From Timema cristinae (taxonomy: Eukaryota; Arthropoda; Insecta; Phasmatodea; Timematidae): DNA of 64,000 bases. Within the stretch, counting starts at the first letter, position 1. Each line of letters opens with the position of its first letter. The position numbers and the translations under genes are program-made. The notes under the pieces were generated by a model. That model did not search any database and was not told where the DNA came from. It saw only the letters and a program-made list of their open reading frames with translations. The stretch is from positions 37,217,234 to 37,281,233 of the forward strand of contig JBCFYV010011164.1 of assembly GCA_039000515.1 (NCBI GenBank). Reading direction: 5' to 3'. Shown piece after piece: positions 34,745 through 43,481 of the stretch.

Positions 34745-34995
34745 TATATTGTAAATATTCACAGTATACTTTTCACTGTGTGTAAATAAATATTGTAAAC
34801 AAAACCAGTTATGTCTATACTAATAATTATATATTGTAAATATTCACAGTATACTTTTCACTGTGTGTAAATAAATATTGTAAACAAAACCAGTTATGTT
34901 TATACTAATAATTATATATTGTAAATATTCACAGTATACTTTACACTGTGTATATACTTTTTTCGTGACCAAATAAATATTGTAAAAATTATTAT
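34745..34995 (+). terminator. 85-bp tandem repeats carrying polyadenylation signals
   Basis: Nearly three units start at 34745, 34830 and 34915 ('tatattgtaaatattcacag', 'tatacttttcactgtgt', 'aaataaatattgtaaa'). Each carries AATAAA in the plus orientation, 0.5-0.7 kb after the polymerase stop. Use as the polB polyadenylation region is inferred from position. Confidence 0.5.
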
Positions 34996-35037
34996 GTTTG
35001 TGTTTTAACGTCTATACCCCACACCTCTCTTCTATCC

Positions 35038-35073
35038 TATAAATAAAAGCTCATATAGCTTATAAGCTCAGTC
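35038..35073 (+). promoter_or_regulatory. TATA/Inr promoter of the 60-aa gene
   Basis: TATAAATA lies at 35038-35045, and TCAGTC lies at 35068-35073 as a perfect arthropod initiator with the +1 A 32 bp downstream of the TATA start. The ATG follows at 35081. The layout copies that of the left-gene promoter at 27742. Confidence 0.7.
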
Positions 35074-35080
35074 TCAGTGC

Positions 35081-35263
35081 ATGGTCACTCTAAGTCCTGA
35101 TGAATTAAAATCACAGATTGAGTATGCATGCACTTACATGATTAAAGCAGCTTCTTCTTTCCGCCACAAAGGAAGTGGTGGGTCCGAGGACCGTGTGAAA
35201 TACTTAGAGCTAAATATATTCCTCTGGGTGATTGCAGCTATATTTCATTTCCAGAAGAGTTGA
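35081..35263 (+). CDS. Small 60-aa protein of unknown function
   Basis: The frame begins with ATG 8-10 nt after the predicted transcription start and encodes 60 residues, beginning MVTLSPDELK. Residues 1-25 could be helical, a Gly/Ser-rich turn follows ('KGSGGSEDR'), and the end is hydrophobic ('YLELNIFLWVIAAIFHF', about 41-57), compatible with one membrane segment. No family is recognised. It lies between the polymerase polyadenylation repeats and a SINE insertion. A degenerate second copy of its upstream region lies at 35593-35675. The main support is the strong promoter; a very short leader and an alternative spliced form are both possible. Confidence 0.45.
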   Translation: MVTLSPDELKSQIEYACTYMIKAASSFRHKGSGGSEDRVKYLELNIFLWVIAAIFHFQKS

Positions 35264-35317
35264 TTAATAAGAACGCTCTAATTAATATAAGAAATGCTGA
35301 CAGTAAATGCTTTTGGA

Positions 35318-35427
35318 AAAACCACGCTCAGTTCAGCCGACCGAGATTCGAACCTCGATCTTCCCAGTCCTCAGCAGCCGAGCTCAATACACCGAGCGCT
35401 TTAACCAACTACGCCACTGAGGCGGGT
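35318..35427 (-). repeat. Type A SINE fragment inserted in the Polinton
   Basis: The minus strand carries the tRNA-like head ('cgcctcagtggcgtagttaa', B-box region 'cgaggttcgaatctcggtcg') and the beginning of the body ('aaaaccacgctcagttcagc' in the plus reading). The 3' tail is absent. It matches host copies at 22374 and 59481, so the host SINE reached this element after integration, or was carried within it. Confidence 0.85.
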
Positions 35428-35592
35428 TTTTGTATATGTTAAATATATTATTTTTGTGAAGTGGAAAATTTGTTTAGCGTAAATGTTATATATATTATGT
35501 CCGCATATATAGTTTCATATTTAAAACATAACATAATTTCAAGATCTTCATAAGTGTATTACTTGTGATTTTTTTTGTTTAAGTGTTGCAGT

Positions 35593-35675
35593 AATAAATA
35601 TTATAAAACTGTTATGTTTTAACGTCTACACCCTCTCTACTATCATAGAAGCTCCGTCTCAAGCATTATGGGTGT
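35593..35675 (+). pseudogene. Degenerate copy of the 60-aa gene's promoter region
   Basis: The phrase 'aataaatattataaaactgt', then 'tatgttttaacgtctacacc' and 'ctctactatcatagaagctc' repeats 34970-35075, which reads 'aataaatattgtaaa', 'gtgttttaacgtctataccc' and 'cttctatcctataaataaaa'. The TATA box is lost in this copy, and the following frame does not continue the protein. Confidence 0.5.
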
Positions 35676-35887
35676 AAGACCGTCTAGTTAAGTACAAAGC
35701 CCCATTGACAATAGCCAAGCGACATAGATTAACAGGCAAATACAAGTCTCCCTTCACAGACAGAGAGAGAGAGACTGATACATTCTTTCTGGACACTTGG
35801 CGCCGTGTGTAGACATCCTAACGCTTCACACGCAGTGATGAGAAACAAGGACAGGGGTTCGAATCCTGGTTCACTGGATGATTGCCA

Positions 35888-37620
35888 CCAGCTCAAAGGA
35901 TCATATCGGACATAGGGTTGGTAGCAACATAATTACTTTTTTTGAAAGGACATGGAAGTGAACCCCAACTTTTGCACGGAGAGTGAGACAGGGAAAAACC
36001 TTACAGGAATCCGCTCTCCCAGAAAAAAAATCATGACATGTGGCTAATATAGGGTTTAGAACCCTGACATGTGTAAGACCGTCTTTTTGCTTCAATTGGT
36101 GTACTAGTTCCCATTCCCCTCTTGAACCAACATTTTCAGTCATACAGGAATCGAAGCCTGGACACTTGACTCTGGTGGGGACAGACAGACATGCTAACGC
36201 CTCGTGGCCAAGTGATTCCTTAGACGTCTTGACCGTTGACCACGCGACATAGATTAACAGACCAATACATGTCTCCCTTCACAGAGAGAGAGAGAGAGAG
36301 TTATACATTCTTTCTGGACACTTGGCGCAGTGGGCAGTCTTCCTAACACCGTGATGAGAAAGCTGCTTCCTCCTTTATATGTAGCATTTTCTTCTTCACC
36401 CTTTTAATACATATCATATTCTTAAAAAAAATTACACCTGCACAAGGGAATCGAACCCTGGAAACTTTGGCTTACATATGTATCTTAGTACGTATACTGG
36501 TTTGTTCACATTAAGGGGGTAAGATATACTCGTAAATATATATTATGGATTAGATAAGCAATTCAACCCTGGATATCAAACTAAGTCACAACAATGTTGG
36601 CGTCTCCTTCAGGTCTTTGATTGTCCAGCCGAGGATTTAAAAAATAATAACATTTTATTGCTAGTTTTTTTTATTGACAATCAGCAATTGATTAATTTAA
36701 AACAACAACAAGCAATATTATTTAGGTCTTTTGATCAATACTTATAAAAGATGTCTACAGGCAGTTTCCAGCTCAAAGTATCATATTTGACATAGGTTTG
36801 GTAGCAACATAATTACTTTTTTTGAAAGGACATGGAAGTGAACCCCAACTTTTGCACGGAGAGTGAGACAGGGAAACACCTTACAGGAATCCGCTCTCCC
36901 TGAAAAAACATCATGACATATGGCTAATATAGGGTTTCGAACCCCTGACATGTGTAAGACCGTCTTTTTGCTTCAATTGGTGTACTAGTTCCCATTCCCT
37001 CTTGAACCAACATTTTCAGTCATACAGGGAATCGAAGCCTGGACACTTGCCTCTGGGGGACAGACCAATACATGTCTCCCTTCACAGAGAGAGAGAGTTA
37101 TACATTCTTTCTGGACACTTGGCGCAGTGGGCAGTCTTCCTAACACCGTGATGAGAAAGCTGCTGCCTCCTTTATATGTAGCATTTTCTTCTTCACCCTT
37201 TTAATACATATCATATTCTTAAAAAAAATTACACCTGCACAAGGGAATCGAACCCTGGAAACTTTGGCTTACATATGTATCTTAGTACGTATACTGGTTT
37301 GTTCACATTAAGGGGGTAAGATATACTCGTAAAACTTGGACTTACTATGATTTAGATAACATATCTGGTTAGTCACATAATGGGGTTAAGATATACTCAG
37401 TAAATATATTATGGATTAGATAAGCAATTCAACCCTGGATAGCAAACTAAGTCACAACAATGTTGCGTCATCCTTCAGTCTTTGATTGTCCACCGAGATT
37501 TAAAAATATAACGACATTTTAGTGCTATTTTTTATTGACAATCAGCAATTTATTATTTAAAACAACAACAACAAGCAGCAATATTATTTAGGTCTTTGAC
37601 AATACATCTACCAGGCAGAA
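35888..37620. repeat. ~870-bp direct duplication in the right spacer
   Basis: Copy 1 (35888-36768) and copy 2 (36769-37620) share order and text: 'ggacatggaagtgaacccca' (35948/36829), 'tgtaagaccgtctttttgct', 'ccattttcagtcatac'-like parts, 'cttggcgcagtgggcagtct' (36318/37120), 'aagggaatcgaaccctggaa' and 'aagcaattcaaccctggata'. Most units look tRNA/SINE-derived. No coding frame survives in both copies. Confidence 0.85.
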
Positions 37621-37870
37621 AATGAGTAGGAGTCAATTTTATTGCCAATCAACAATTGATTAATTTAAAACATTCACAACAAGCAGCAATATTATTTAGG
37701 TCTTTTGACCAATACATATAAAAGACATCTACCAGTTAGAAAATGAGTAGGAGTAAATTTTATCGCCAATCAACAATTGGTTAATTTAAAACATTCACAA
37801 CAAGCAGCAATATTATTTAGGTGTTTTGACCAATACATATAAAAGACATCTACCATCTAGAAAATGAGTA
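37617..37870 (-). repeat. 121-bp repeats derived from the 3' end of the zinc-finger gene
   Basis: Starts at 37617, 37738 and 37859 read 'agaaaatgagtaggag'. The first two units continue 'caatcaacaattg', 'cattcacaacaagcagcaat' and 'aaaagacatctacca'. The third start lies inside the coding end of the zinc-finger gene, so the last codons (GSYSFS) and the 3' flank were duplicated twice downstream. Confidence 0.8.
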
Positions 37871-38224
37871 GGAGCCACCTCCAAAATAGTTCAAGACACG
37901 TTGAGAGACGCTAGAGTGTATATTGATAATGTCTCCACAGTTTTTACCTGGCAATCTTACTCTTCCAACAAGCTCAAGCACAATAACATTAGGTTCGGGC
38001 TCTTCCGATAGCACAACGTTATAACTTTTGTTTTTCTCAAGTTCGTTTAAGCACTTGACACGATTGTATTCCTCTTTCTCGATCATGTCTAACGCCCTGC
38101 ATAATACCTCCTCGTCCCAACAGGTATTCTGGTGAGCAGCAGTTTGATGACATTGAATTTTGTGCCGAATAAGATTGGATAGCTTTGCGTAGGATCCATC
38201 ACAAACGCAGCATTTAAACGGCAT
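37850..38224 (-). CDS. C2H2 zinc-finger protein with a small beta-rich C-terminal domain (124 aa)
   Basis: The ATG at 38224 gives MPFKCCVCDGSYAKL; the frame is open a little further upstream but without ATG. Residues 4-27 form one classical C2H2 finger (C-x2-C, L, H-x4-H). A helical stretch follows. A segment around residues 65-105 reads 'LNELEKNKSYNV...VIVLEL' and 'GRVRLPGK', which resembles the core of the two neighbouring minus-strand proteins. The C-terminus is Gly/Ser-rich. A nucleic-acid-binding role is inferred from the finger. The gene converges with the polymerase unit and is last in a three-gene minus-strand block. Confidence 0.7.
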   Translation of the reverse strand: MPFKCCVCDGSYAKLSNLIRHKIQCHQTAAHQNTCWDEEVLCRALDMIEKEEYNRVKCLNELEKNKSYNVVLSEEPEPNVIVLELVGRVRLPGKNCGDIINIHSSVSQRVLNYFGGGSYSFSRW

Positions 38225-38325
38225 AATGTCAATTGGAGATGCAGCAAAAGAAATAAACACTCGCTCTTAACGTGTTTTTTTTTCAAAATTTCACCACTAG
38301 CTCCTATGACAGCCGCAGAATACGT

Positions 38326-39168
38326 CTAGTTTATTAATTCACTTTTAAACATCACACTTTGTCCTCCGAGATATATCATACAGCGGGCTTTAGATTTAAA
38401 GCGCTTACAATCCAAATAATATATTGACTTTGGAAGGAAAACGTTACCGAAACTGCCCAGACCGAGTATGTAGTCGGCGTGCGTTTCACCTATAATTTTA
38501 ACATTTGAATAATTTTTATAAATTGTTAAATCCTCGAGATTTACAGGTTCTTCAGACTTTACCTCCGGCGGTGGTGGTGGGCACGCAGGTGACTCTGCTG
38601 GCTGGTAAACAGACGCCTCTGACTGTGGATACGCCAGTGAATCTGACGCCTGGTAGGTAGACGCCTCGGACGGTGGGCACGCAGGTGACTCTACTGACTG
38701 GTAGACAGACGACTCTGACGACGGGTACGCCTGTGACGTCTGGTAGGTAGACGACTCCGGTGGTGGGTACTCTGGGGCTGGGTACGGCTGTGACTCTGGG
38801 GCTGTGTACGGCTGTCTCTCTGAGGGTGGCGGTGGCATGAAGTACGGTGACGGCTGGTGTGGAGCTCGGAAGGGTGGAGGTGGAGGTCGGGGTAACACAG
38901 CTACCACGTCCCCCTTGCGGAAATTGTAAACGGCGCACGTTACATCACACATATACGTTTCCACGATTCTCTCGTAGGGTAGTACTTCCGTCGCGCGTAT
39001 CGTGTGACAGGTAGAGTCACAAAACTCTATGTAGCCTCGCTCCTCTACTTTGTAAATTACCTGTCTATCACACACCGCGACACTGTGAACATTCTCTCCC
39101 GTCATATAGGCACGCCCCTCCATCGTATGGCCCACAAACATTAAATTAATATAGCCGGATCGAAGCAT
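38326..39168 (-). CDS. 280-aa protein with Pro/Tyr-rich repeats and a C-terminal SSB-like domain
   Basis: ATG at 39168. Residues 1-93 are mixed alpha/beta with several Cys residues and no recognised family. Residues 94-200 are low-complexity Pro/Ser/Tyr/Glu with imperfect 20-residue repeats of 'SE.S.YQ..ES.A.PPS' type. Residues 206-280 resemble the 96-aa neighbour: L-x-D-L-(T/A)-(I/V), K-x-Y/F-S, then 'G.VFLP'. The stop overlaps an AATAAA on the minus strand (about 38327). The repeat region could be a flexible linker or a binding surface. No function was assigned from memory. A second open frame runs antiphase through the repeats and is a by-product of their periodicity. Confidence 0.7.
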   Translation of the reverse strand: MLRSGYINLMFVGHTMEGRAYMTGENVHSVAVCDRQVIYKVEERGYIEFCDSTCHTIRATEVLPYERIVETYMCDVTCAVYNFRKGDVVAVLPRPPPPPFRAPHQPSPYFMPPPPSERQPYTAPESQPYPAPEYPPPESSTYQTSQAYPSSESSVYQSVESPACPPSEASTYQASDSLAYPQSEASVYQPAESPACPPPPPEVKSEEPVNLEDLTIYKNYSNVKIIGETHADYILGLGSFGNVFLPKSIYYLDCKRFKSKARCMIYLGGQSVMFKSELIN

Positions 39169-39239
39169 GGTGAGCGTACCTGAGAGCTAAACGTCCTGTA
39201 GAGTGCTCCGCTGCCCGTTGTTGTTAACTGCCGTGTCTC

Positions 39240-39530
39240 TTAAACGCGTTCAAAGTTCACAACTGTAGGTGAACCGGGTTTTACTCCGGCGCAGGTAAAT
39301 ACCAGTTTTTCTTTATTTAACTCACACACGTCTTCATCTGTAAGAGTACCAAACCGGCAGGGTAAAAATACACAAAACTCGCCGTCTAGATAGGCTATTA
39401 GACGTCTCCCGAACTTTGTATTGACGGCTTTTAATTTATCAACCGAGAACTTTTGATCTACGGCTAGATCACACAATTTGACGGTCTGCACCGCGTCGAC
39501 GATATTTACCAGCTGCTGTAACTTGTCCAT
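39240..39530 (-). CDS. 96-aa conserved small protein, possible ssDNA-binding
   Basis: ATG at 39530, stop at 39240. The protein has an N-terminal helix (about 1-17), then a beta-rich core with 'KLCDLAVDQKFSVDKLKAVNTKFG', 'LIAYLDGEFCVFLPCRFG' and 'LTDEDVCELNKEKLVFTC'. The T-K-F-G and F-L-P-x-R-F signature is one I associate with a small uncharacterised family that recurs in many copies in arthropod genomes; that link is from memory. Strand order and size would suit an OB-fold single-strand-binding protein helping the polymerase, but this is inference. It is first in the minus-strand block and has its own TATA box. Confidence 0.7.
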   Translation of the reverse strand: MDKLQQLVNIVDAVQTVKLCDLAVDQKFSVDKLKAVNTKFGRRLIAYLDGEFCVFLPCRFGTLTDEDVCELNKEKLVFTCAGVKPGSPTVVNFERV

Positions 39531-39581
39531 ATTGGCCCGCTCTACAAACGTTTATAAATAGACACCCAAGCGGGCACCCCT

Positions 39582-39588
39582 CTTTATA
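39582..39588 (-). promoter_or_regulatory. TATA box for the minus-strand gene block
   Basis: On the minus strand GGCTATAAAGAG places TATAAAG at 39588-39582. Transcription would start about 30 bp on, near 39558, leaving about 28 nt before the ATG at 39530. A second TATA-like text (TATTTATAAA at 39560-39551) lies too near the ATG to be the main box. Confidence 0.55.
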
Positions 39589-39719
39589 GCCACCCCCACC
39601 CTCCCTCGTTTGACATCACACGATATATTCTTGGCTGCCCGCCAACTTGGCGCCCGTGTCGATGACCTCGATATTTAAGCTTGTCTCAACTCGTCTTGTT
39701 GTGCCGACATACTGGCGTC

Positions 39720-40580
39720 AGGGTTGCGACATAACACGCGATGATTACGTCATTGGGAAAACCCAAGGTTGTCGAGGTCACGATATATTCTTGTCCTGAC
39801 TTGTCTGCCCGCCAACCTGGCGCCATCATTCTTGTCTTGACGACCCACCAAACTGTCGCCATGTATTCAGCCCTGATATATATTTACGGTCATTACTTAT
39901 GCATTTTTTTTAATGTACGGAAACATTACATTTATTTGTTTAAGAAGTATTGGGAGGGTCGGGTACACGTTATGGCCGTTGGAGGCAGTGGATTCATATC
40001 TCGCTCAGGGGGGATGGTGGTTTTATACACTCCCTCACACCACATAAACGCTGGAACCATTCTAACTTACTCCTTCGGTCCGTGACTGTTACACACATCC
40101 ATGCATTGAGAAAGACGATACCAAACAAACAATTTTAGAATACATTGGTGCCGGGGATAGCGGCCCCTAACTGCGGATTCCGAGGCCCCTGATTGTGCAT
40201 AATTAGAGCTGCGACATAACACGCAATGATTACGGCATAGGAAAATACCCAGGTTGTCCGGTCCGAGAGCTGCGGGTGGAGGAACATTTCCATGCATTTT
40301 GACAGACGATACCAAACAAACAATTTTAGTAGACTTGTGACGGGGGTAGTGGCCCCTAACTGTGGATTCCGAGGCCCCTGATTGTGCATAACTAGAGATG
40401 CTAGAGTTGCGACATAACACGCAATGATTACGTCATAGGAAAAACCCAGGTTGCTGAGGTCACTATCTATTCTTGTCCCAACTTGTCTGCCCGCCAGCCC
40501 GGCGCCAGGGTTGCGATGATTACGTCATTGGGAAAACCCAAGGTTATCGATGTCACTTGTCTTCCCGCAGGCTGGCGTCA
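39720..40580. repeat. Right subterminal repeats with CRE-like cores
   Basis: The phrase 'cgatgattacgtcattggg' or 'gcaatgattacgtcatagga' occurs at about 39737, 40220 (with one change, 'tacggcat'), 40421 and 40513, often followed by 'aacccaaggttg' and preceded by 'gcgacataacacg'. TTACGTCAT is a CREB/ATF-type site. A larger 191-bp direct repeat ('gacgataccaaacaaacaat' at 40113 and 40304) includes two of them. No ORF here has recognisable protein features. Confidence 0.75.
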
Positions 40581-40598
40581 GGGTGGCGAAGGAGGAGG

Positions 40599-41205
40599 AA
40601 TGACCGGGGGAGGGGGAAAACCAGGATGAACAACCCCGGCTCTGAGGGAGGGGGGTGGGGAGGGAAAAGTGAAAGGCTGAGTTTGTCATCAGAAGCCAGC
40701 GAGCCAGCTTGTGTCATTTAATATCGGGCATCCGGAGGAGAAAGACGTGGAGTGGCTCTATGCTTCAGCAAATAAACTACAGCGCCCTAATTGATGAATA
40801 AAAAACCTCTATCCTACCAATCGGAGGAGAAAGACGTGGAGCGCGAGTGGCTCTATGCTTCAGCAAATAAACTACAGCGCCCTAATTGATGAATAAAAAA
40901 ACCTCTATCCTACCAATAATAACTCCAACGCCTCTATCCTACCAATTAATTAATTAACAACCAACATGTCCGGCGTATGCCAGGGGGGAGGGGCAGGAGG
41001 AGGGGAAAAGGGGCGGGAGAGGTAAAAAACAAACCCCAAATATAGACTACAACACCTCTATCCTAACAATTAACAATCAGCAAGAACCAACATGTCCAGG
41101 GTTTGTTGGGGAGGGGCAGGAGGAAAAGGGGCGGGAGGGGGGCGGAATAACGGTAAAAAAAACACAGCTGTGACGTAGTGGGCTGGTTCACCGCACTAGA
41201 CTACT
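40599..41205 (-). repeat. Polinton right terminal inverted repeat (~607 bp)
   Basis: It is the complement of 24987-25821, with two minisatellite units (about 40731-40918) instead of four and one terminal unit instead of two. An extra GC-rich insert 'ccaggggggaggggcaggag' lies at about 40980-41045. The tip ends CACTAGACTACT at 41205. Confidence 0.9.
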
Positions 41206-41211
41206 CACATA
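41206..41211. repeat. Target-site duplication, right copy (CACATA)
   Basis: An exact repeat of 24981-24986, directly after the right tip. Confidence 0.9.
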
Positions 41212-41849
41212 TTCCACCTGATCTTATCAATCTGGTCTTGATATCTAACAATAATACTTAAGAAAAAAATTACTTCAGTGCATCCGGTTACTATTGAACA
41301 TCGTTCTTCAGAATCTGGTATATTATCCGTGCATCCATCCCTGTAGATCACAGTACATATTGATAGTATGTGTTGCATAGGTTCAATGATTGCATAATCT
41401 GGCAGCTAAGTTTTAAAAGGCTGTTGTGGACGAACAAGTAAATCATAATTAATTAATGATCCATTTAAGATTAGTCCGAAATTTGGTTTTGAATAGTCAA
41501 GATATTATTTTGTTATACTGAGAATCACTTTTTCTAATTACATCTTATCTCTTGAAGACAGGAAAGCGTATATGCGTAAAATAATAGGAAATACTGCCGT
41601 TAAACTGTCGGTAATTGCATATGCATTTTAATCTGTCTCATATCATTTATATTAAATTAAGGGTCTCGGGATTGGTTCTCGACACAGGTTAAAATGTATC
41701 CTTAGCTAAAATTGAGGTTTCCGTTTTTTCATAGTGATGAATCGGCAAGCGGAAGACTGGGTCCTTTTTCTGTTTAAGAGTCAATCGAGTTTCTAAGTAG
41801 TGTGCTAAAATACAAACATTTGGTTCAGTTAATGCGCGGTATATAGCTC
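41212..41849. other. No gene recognised
   Basis: AT-rich host flank without ORF or repeat that I can support. Confidence 0.4.
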
Positions 41850-41852
41850 TAG

Positions 41853-41902
<50 letters not shown>

Positions 41903-42168
41903 GCACCGCGTCTTACTACCCATTCGGGTTATACGCACTTACGCTAATGTGTAATGGTAGGGTGATTGTGAGATGAAATGAAGGACCTACAGTTTAACGT
42001 GGAATCCGAACCACGGTGGAGGACTGGCATTCCCCACATTCATAAGATGTCCTTGTCAGAGGTGAAGGAAGGGTTTGATAATCAGATAAATTTGTGCCAG
42101 GACTGAGGATTGAACCCCGGACCCCCGCACAGAAGTCCAACACCTTACCCCTAGACCGCCAGGTCACC
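41850..42168 (-). repeat. (ATT)n run and type D SINE, full length
   Basis: An (ATT)n run (about 41860-41900) is the 3' tail of a minus-strand type D SINE (41901-42168). Its landmarks are 'cgtcttactacccattcggg', 'ctacagtttaacgtggaatc', 'gtccttgtcagaggtgaagg' and 'ggattgaaccccggac', with head 'agaccgccaggtcacc'. Confidence 0.9.
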
Positions 42169-43481
42169 TAGTAATAATAAATATACTAATAATTATGATA
42201 GTAATAATAATCTGTTTCGCCAAGATTTACGTTGGATGGCAACATCAACCACACTAGCGTATTTGTAATTGATTCTTTTTGGAAAAAATCTGGCGTATAT
42301 TAATCTTTTGCCAAATTTCTAGCTGATTCACTCAAGTTCCTAAAACACCGGATATTGTAAGCTTCGAATTCTTAGTACTTCACCTACTATCGAAAAATAT
42401 GTAACTAAAAAACTTCAAACTTACCAATATTTTAACTAACAAAATCTCTTCGAGGACATTGAGATGAGTAAGATAAATTTAAAGTGAAGTGCACCCACAT
42501 AAATATATAGTGGTGGCTTAAATCTACTGCACCAGCATTAAAACCAATGACCTCTCTATCAACGATGGTCTTGTATGAGATTAGTCTGAAACCTTTAACC
42601 ACGTGTTCATCGATGTGAATTCGAGCTGCATTAAAACTATGCACTAAATAATAAATCATTTTTACGCCAAAGAGTTTATTTCTTGGTATATTTCTATCAG
42701 AAAACTAAATAATTGTTTAAGGAAGTAGTTTTAATATAAAATACAAAATTATGAATCACTGAATATATATTTTTGGTGGAAGTAAAAATTTATGGCAGGG
42801 TTGGTGATTAAATTCAAATTATTGGGCCATTTCGTTAATTTCTGATTAAATAGCGAGATTTCTAAATCACCAAATTAGTATTGATTTTTCCTTACTCGGT
42901 GTATTTCTACCCGTCCTGGATCTCCACAATTAATCACATCAAAGGGATAAGTATAGGAATGTGGAAACAAAAGTATCGGAAGAAAAATACAGATTACGTA
43001 GTAGAATCGATAAGAGTAAGTATCAGTATCAACATTTTAATCTGGAAAAATATTTTTTTATCTGGTGATAATAATTTCAACTTTTGCATCATAATTGTAT
43101 TTCCATATTTTTTTAAACACAGAAAATTATCATGATTTTTAATAATTCCAAACAAATTTTACAAGATGCTTTTTCGCTAACCAACTTCTTAAAAAAACTT
43201 CCATAATTCACTTCTGGGAGGTGCCATATTTTAACTACATTCGTCGTTTATATACTATCATTACAGATTTATCAACGATTGACAAACAATAGTAGAATTG
43301 GCTTCCTGGTCTGCTTCATTTGCTTAAACAACTCATATAAACTTTTCTGCTTCGTCTGCTTGGGGCACCCATGAGGTGACCGAGTTCATTTAGTTCTACA
43401 AAAGTTACTTTTGTTTAAGAATCAAATAGCCGAAGCTATTGTTTATGCTTTTTATTGGGGAACTCTCCATCAAGATATCAT
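42169..43481. other. No gene recognised; SINE remnant
   Basis: A diverged minus-strand SINE lies at about 42440-42600 ('aaagtgaagtgcacccacat'). The rest is AT-rich without coding signal; an 84-codon frame at 42881 has no motif. Confidence 0.4.

Larger units (their letters stand above)
24987..41205. mobile_element. Polinton/Maverick-like element, 16.2 kb
   Basis: Borders are fixed by a perfect 6-bp direct duplication and inverted ends 5'-AGTAGTCTAGTGCGGTG...-3'. Polintons are self-replicating elements of 15-20 kb that use a protein-primed polymerase and a retroviral-type integrase, giving AG...CT ends and 6-bp duplications. The family-B polymerase, TIR length and size all fit. Unusually, I find none of the other Polinton hallmarks: no integrase DDE core or chromodomain, no adenoviral-type protease, no packaging ATPase P-loop and no capsid protein. 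Plus-strand genes occupy the left two-thirds, and three minus-strand genes lie at the right. Spacers are filled with tRNA/SINE-like text. A type A SINE fragment (35318-35427) and a polymerase frame break suggest that this copy is no longer active. Confidence 0.9.

Noticed and set aside
35856..35866. Perfect B box GGTTCGAATCC considered as a tRNA gene in the Polinton
   Set aside because: The surrounding 5' half fits repeated SINE-like text (cttggcgc...cctaacg) and recurs at 36318 and 37120 without the perfect box.
38552..38938. A 128-codon minus-strand frame rich in Val/Thr/Pro
   Set aside because: It is an alternative frame of the Pro-rich repeats in the 280-aa protein; repeat periodicity keeps it open.
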